From Halieaceae bacterium (GTDB lineage Bacteria; Pseudomonadota; Gammaproteobacteria; Pseudomonadales; Halieaceae), in contig QXYP01000008.1 of NCBI GenBank assembly GCA_009886815.1, positions 1 through 7,800 of the forward strand: DNA of 7,800 nt, in the 5' to 3' direction. The position numbers and the translations under genes were made by a program. The notes under the pieces were generated by a model, which was given only the letters and a program-made list of their open reading frames with translations, did no database searches and was not told the origin of the DNA. Numbering within the stretch: position 1 is the first letter of the stretch; every line of letters starts with the position of its first letter. Of this stretch, positions 6,648-7,800 are shown piece by piece.

Positions 6648-7255
6648 GATTTGACCTCCACATAAGACGCATCTGTGCGCTTATTCATAAAATCCTGAAT
6701 CGAAGCCACGCCTTGCTCCTTAGCTTCGAAGAGACTGTCTATATGCTCACGAGAGTTAACAATTCCAAGGGAAGCCACACGCTGCTGCTCATCAACTAAA
6801 ACTGCGTAGGGCAACTTGGACACGCCATAACTCTTACCGATGAGCTCACTCACCACATAAGGTAACGAAATTTCCTTCCGCGTAACATAGCCCGCATGAT
6901 CCTGCTGGTCGCCGTCGCTCACCAAAACCACATCCATCCAAGCTGCCTCAGCACGTGCGCTCGATAACAAAGCGGGCATGAGCTCATTACAAACAGGACA
7001 ATCTGGAGACATAAAAAACAGCAGCTGAGATTTACTGCTGACACCACCAATGCTGATTCGCTCGTCACTGAGTGTTAACGCCTCAAGCGCAGGTGCCTGC
7101 GCCCCGACCTCAAGGGTACGGTTAACCATCAAAGCACCCGCTGGAGCTACCCGCTCATAGAGCACGCCCACTTGCCGCAACAGCGCATAGTTCACAACGG
7201 CGAGACTGATTACCGCGATCCACAAAACAATGTTTGACACCACAAGGAAGCTCAT
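6644..7255 (-). CDS. aauD: Amine dehydrogenase accessory protein, membrane-anchored thioredoxin-like (MauD family)
   Basis: The 203-residue protein has one N-terminal membrane anchor (about 4-25) and a periplasmic thioredoxin-like domain. This carries FFMSPDCPVCNELMP with the redox pair Cys86-Pro-Val-Cys89 and the cis-proline loop KLPYAVLVD at Pro149. MauD/AauD proteins are needed for a stable light chain, presumably by making or shuffling its many disulfides. The start is placed at ATG 7255, which overlaps the aauE stop as ATGA (7252-7255). A GTG three codons upstream (7264) is open in frame but lacks this junction. Only a weak GGGGTGG precedes the ATG, so coupling to aauE is likely. It lies directly before the light-chain gene it serves. 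Confidence 0.94.
   Translation of the reverse strand: MSFLVVSNIVLWIAVISLAVVNYALLRQVGVLYERVAPAGALMVNRTLEVGAQAPALEALTLSDERISIGGVSSKSQLLFFMSPDCPVCNELMPALLSSARAEAAWMDVVLVSDGDQQDHAGYVTRKEISLPYVVSELIGKSYGVSKLPYAVLVDEQQRVASLGIVNSREHIDSLFEAKEQGVASIQDFMNKRTDASYVEVKS
6655..6659 (-). promoter_or_regulatory. Strong ribosome binding site of aauA inside the aauD end
   Basis: GGAGG lies seven bases from the ATG at 6647. It selects the first of two adjacent ATG codons and is the best Shine-Dalgarno in the operon, fitting high synthesis of the catalytic light chain. Confidence 0.7.
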
Positions 7256-7776
7256 GCCGACCACCCCAGCAAACGCTGCCGATTAGCAATGACCTGATCA
7301 CTGGACAAATAAATCATGAGTAAGAAGAGGCCAAAAGCTAAACCTAAAAAGACAGCGGCCCAAGACATTATTTCAGGATTCAAAAACGCCAGTCCAAGCA
7401 ATGGGAATGCCAACAAAAGATTGCGCACAACCAATTCAGGTCCAATGCGCGTTTCGGCCGCGGGGCCGCTGCAGCCACAGCGAAGATCTCTGCGGCCCGC
7501 CTGAATCTGACGCCACATAAATAGCGCATAGGTCATGAGCAGAATACTGCACGCCAGCGCCCCAATTGATCGCGTATTGGGAGCTATAACCAACGCCGCC
7601 ATCGCCATCTCCACGATGCCCGTTGCTGTGACCGCTCCAATCATCACCGGGCGTCCTAAATAGGCCGCCATAATGTCTACATAATCGGCAGGGTGGCGAA
7701 ACTTCGAGTATCCCGCGTGAAAAAAGATAATCCCTACAAAAACCGCAATACCGGCCACTAAGACAGACAGCAACAT
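7252..7776 (-). CDS. aauE: Amine dehydrogenase accessory membrane protein (MauE family, DoxX-like)
   Basis: This 174-residue integral membrane protein has about four to five hydrophobic segments (roughly 4-20, 43-65, 70-88, 113-131, 137-158). Family features are the N-terminal FFHAGYSKFRHPADY and a conserved CGCSG motif (Cys100, Cys102) in a loop after RRDLR. MauE proteins act with MauD in export, folding and disulfide formation of the light chain, and the Cys pair may relay redox equivalents to MauD (inference for the mechanism). A GAGGGG sits ten bases before the ATG, which directly follows a TAA triplet, suggesting close packing behind an upstream gene. Order and orientation (E, D, A) are as in the mau and aau clusters. 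Confidence 0.94.
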   Translation of the reverse strand: MLLSVLVAGIAVFVGIIFFHAGYSKFRHPADYVDIMAAYLGRPVMIGAVTATGIVEMAMAALVIAPNTRSIGALACSILLMTYALFMWRQIQAGRRDLRCGCSGPAAETRIGPELVVRNLLLAFPLLGLAFLNPEIMSWAAVFLGLAFGLFLLMIYLSSDQVIANRQRLLGWSA

Positions 7777-7800
7777 TTACTCAGCACCCCTCAGCAAAAG

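Noticed and set aside
7256..7264. GTG start for aauD three codons upstream
   Set aside because: The ATG at 7255 makes an ATGA overlap with the aauE stop, the same junction type seen at two other places in this operon.
7777..7800. C-terminal fragment of aauB at the right edge
   Set aside because: Only eight triplets are visible and all three frames meet a stop, so no reading frame can be assigned. It is kept as a prediction only.

Overview
The window reads almost entirely on the minus strand, so gene order runs from high to low coordinates. It most likely comes from a free-living, aerobic, Gram-negative gammaproteobacterium, possibly marine. This is inferred from a large TonB-dependent receptor with an EEVVVTAQKR-type TonB box, periplasmic c-type cytochromes, a Tat-exported quinoprotein and a lipobox amidohydrolase. 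Taxonomy cannot be fixed from the sequence alone.

Right part (about 7776 down to 4055): a tightly packed operon for a tryptophan tryptophylquinone (TTQ) amine dehydrogenase. In transcription order it holds aauE/mauE (membrane, DoxX/MauE family), aauD/mauD (membrane-anchored thioredoxin-like protein, CPVC), aauA/mauA (the cysteine-rich TTQ light chain), a monohaem cytochrome c, a dihaem c4-like cytochrome, and an AraC-family regulator. The order E-D-A-cytochrome c matches the aromatic amine utilisation cluster of Alcaligenes faecalis (aauBEDA-orf2). Residues and spacings in the light chain fit aromatic (aralkyl) amine dehydrogenase better than methylamine dehydrogenase. The heavy chain (aauB/mauB) is expected just beyond the right edge. 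Junctions are ATGA overlaps or gaps of a few bases, which suggests translational coupling.

Middle (4054 to 1448): a 183-base intergenic region with a 12-base direct repeat and an inverted repeat next to a possible promoter, followed by an 807-residue TonB-dependent outer-membrane receptor and a strong intrinsic terminator.

Left (1367 to 1): the first 455 codons of a lipoprotein amidohydrolase of the YtcJ-like amidohydrolase_3 family. Its C-terminus is cut by the window edge.

Working model (inference): the outer-membrane receptor imports a ligand, and the periplasmic dehydrogenase deaminates primary aromatic amines to aldehyde and ammonia. MauE and MauD help export, fold and form the disulfides of the light chain. 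Electrons pass from TTQ to the monohaem cytochrome and perhaps on through the dihaem cytochrome to a terminal oxidase. The AraC protein may sense an amine or product and control the receptor, the operon or both. The lipoprotein amidohydrolase could release amines from N-acyl precursors. No MauG-type TTQ-maturation enzyme and no blue copper acceptor (amicyanin or azurin) lies in the window. No tRNA, rRNA, CRISPR array or mobile element was seen, and no gene-free stretch exceeds 300 bases.
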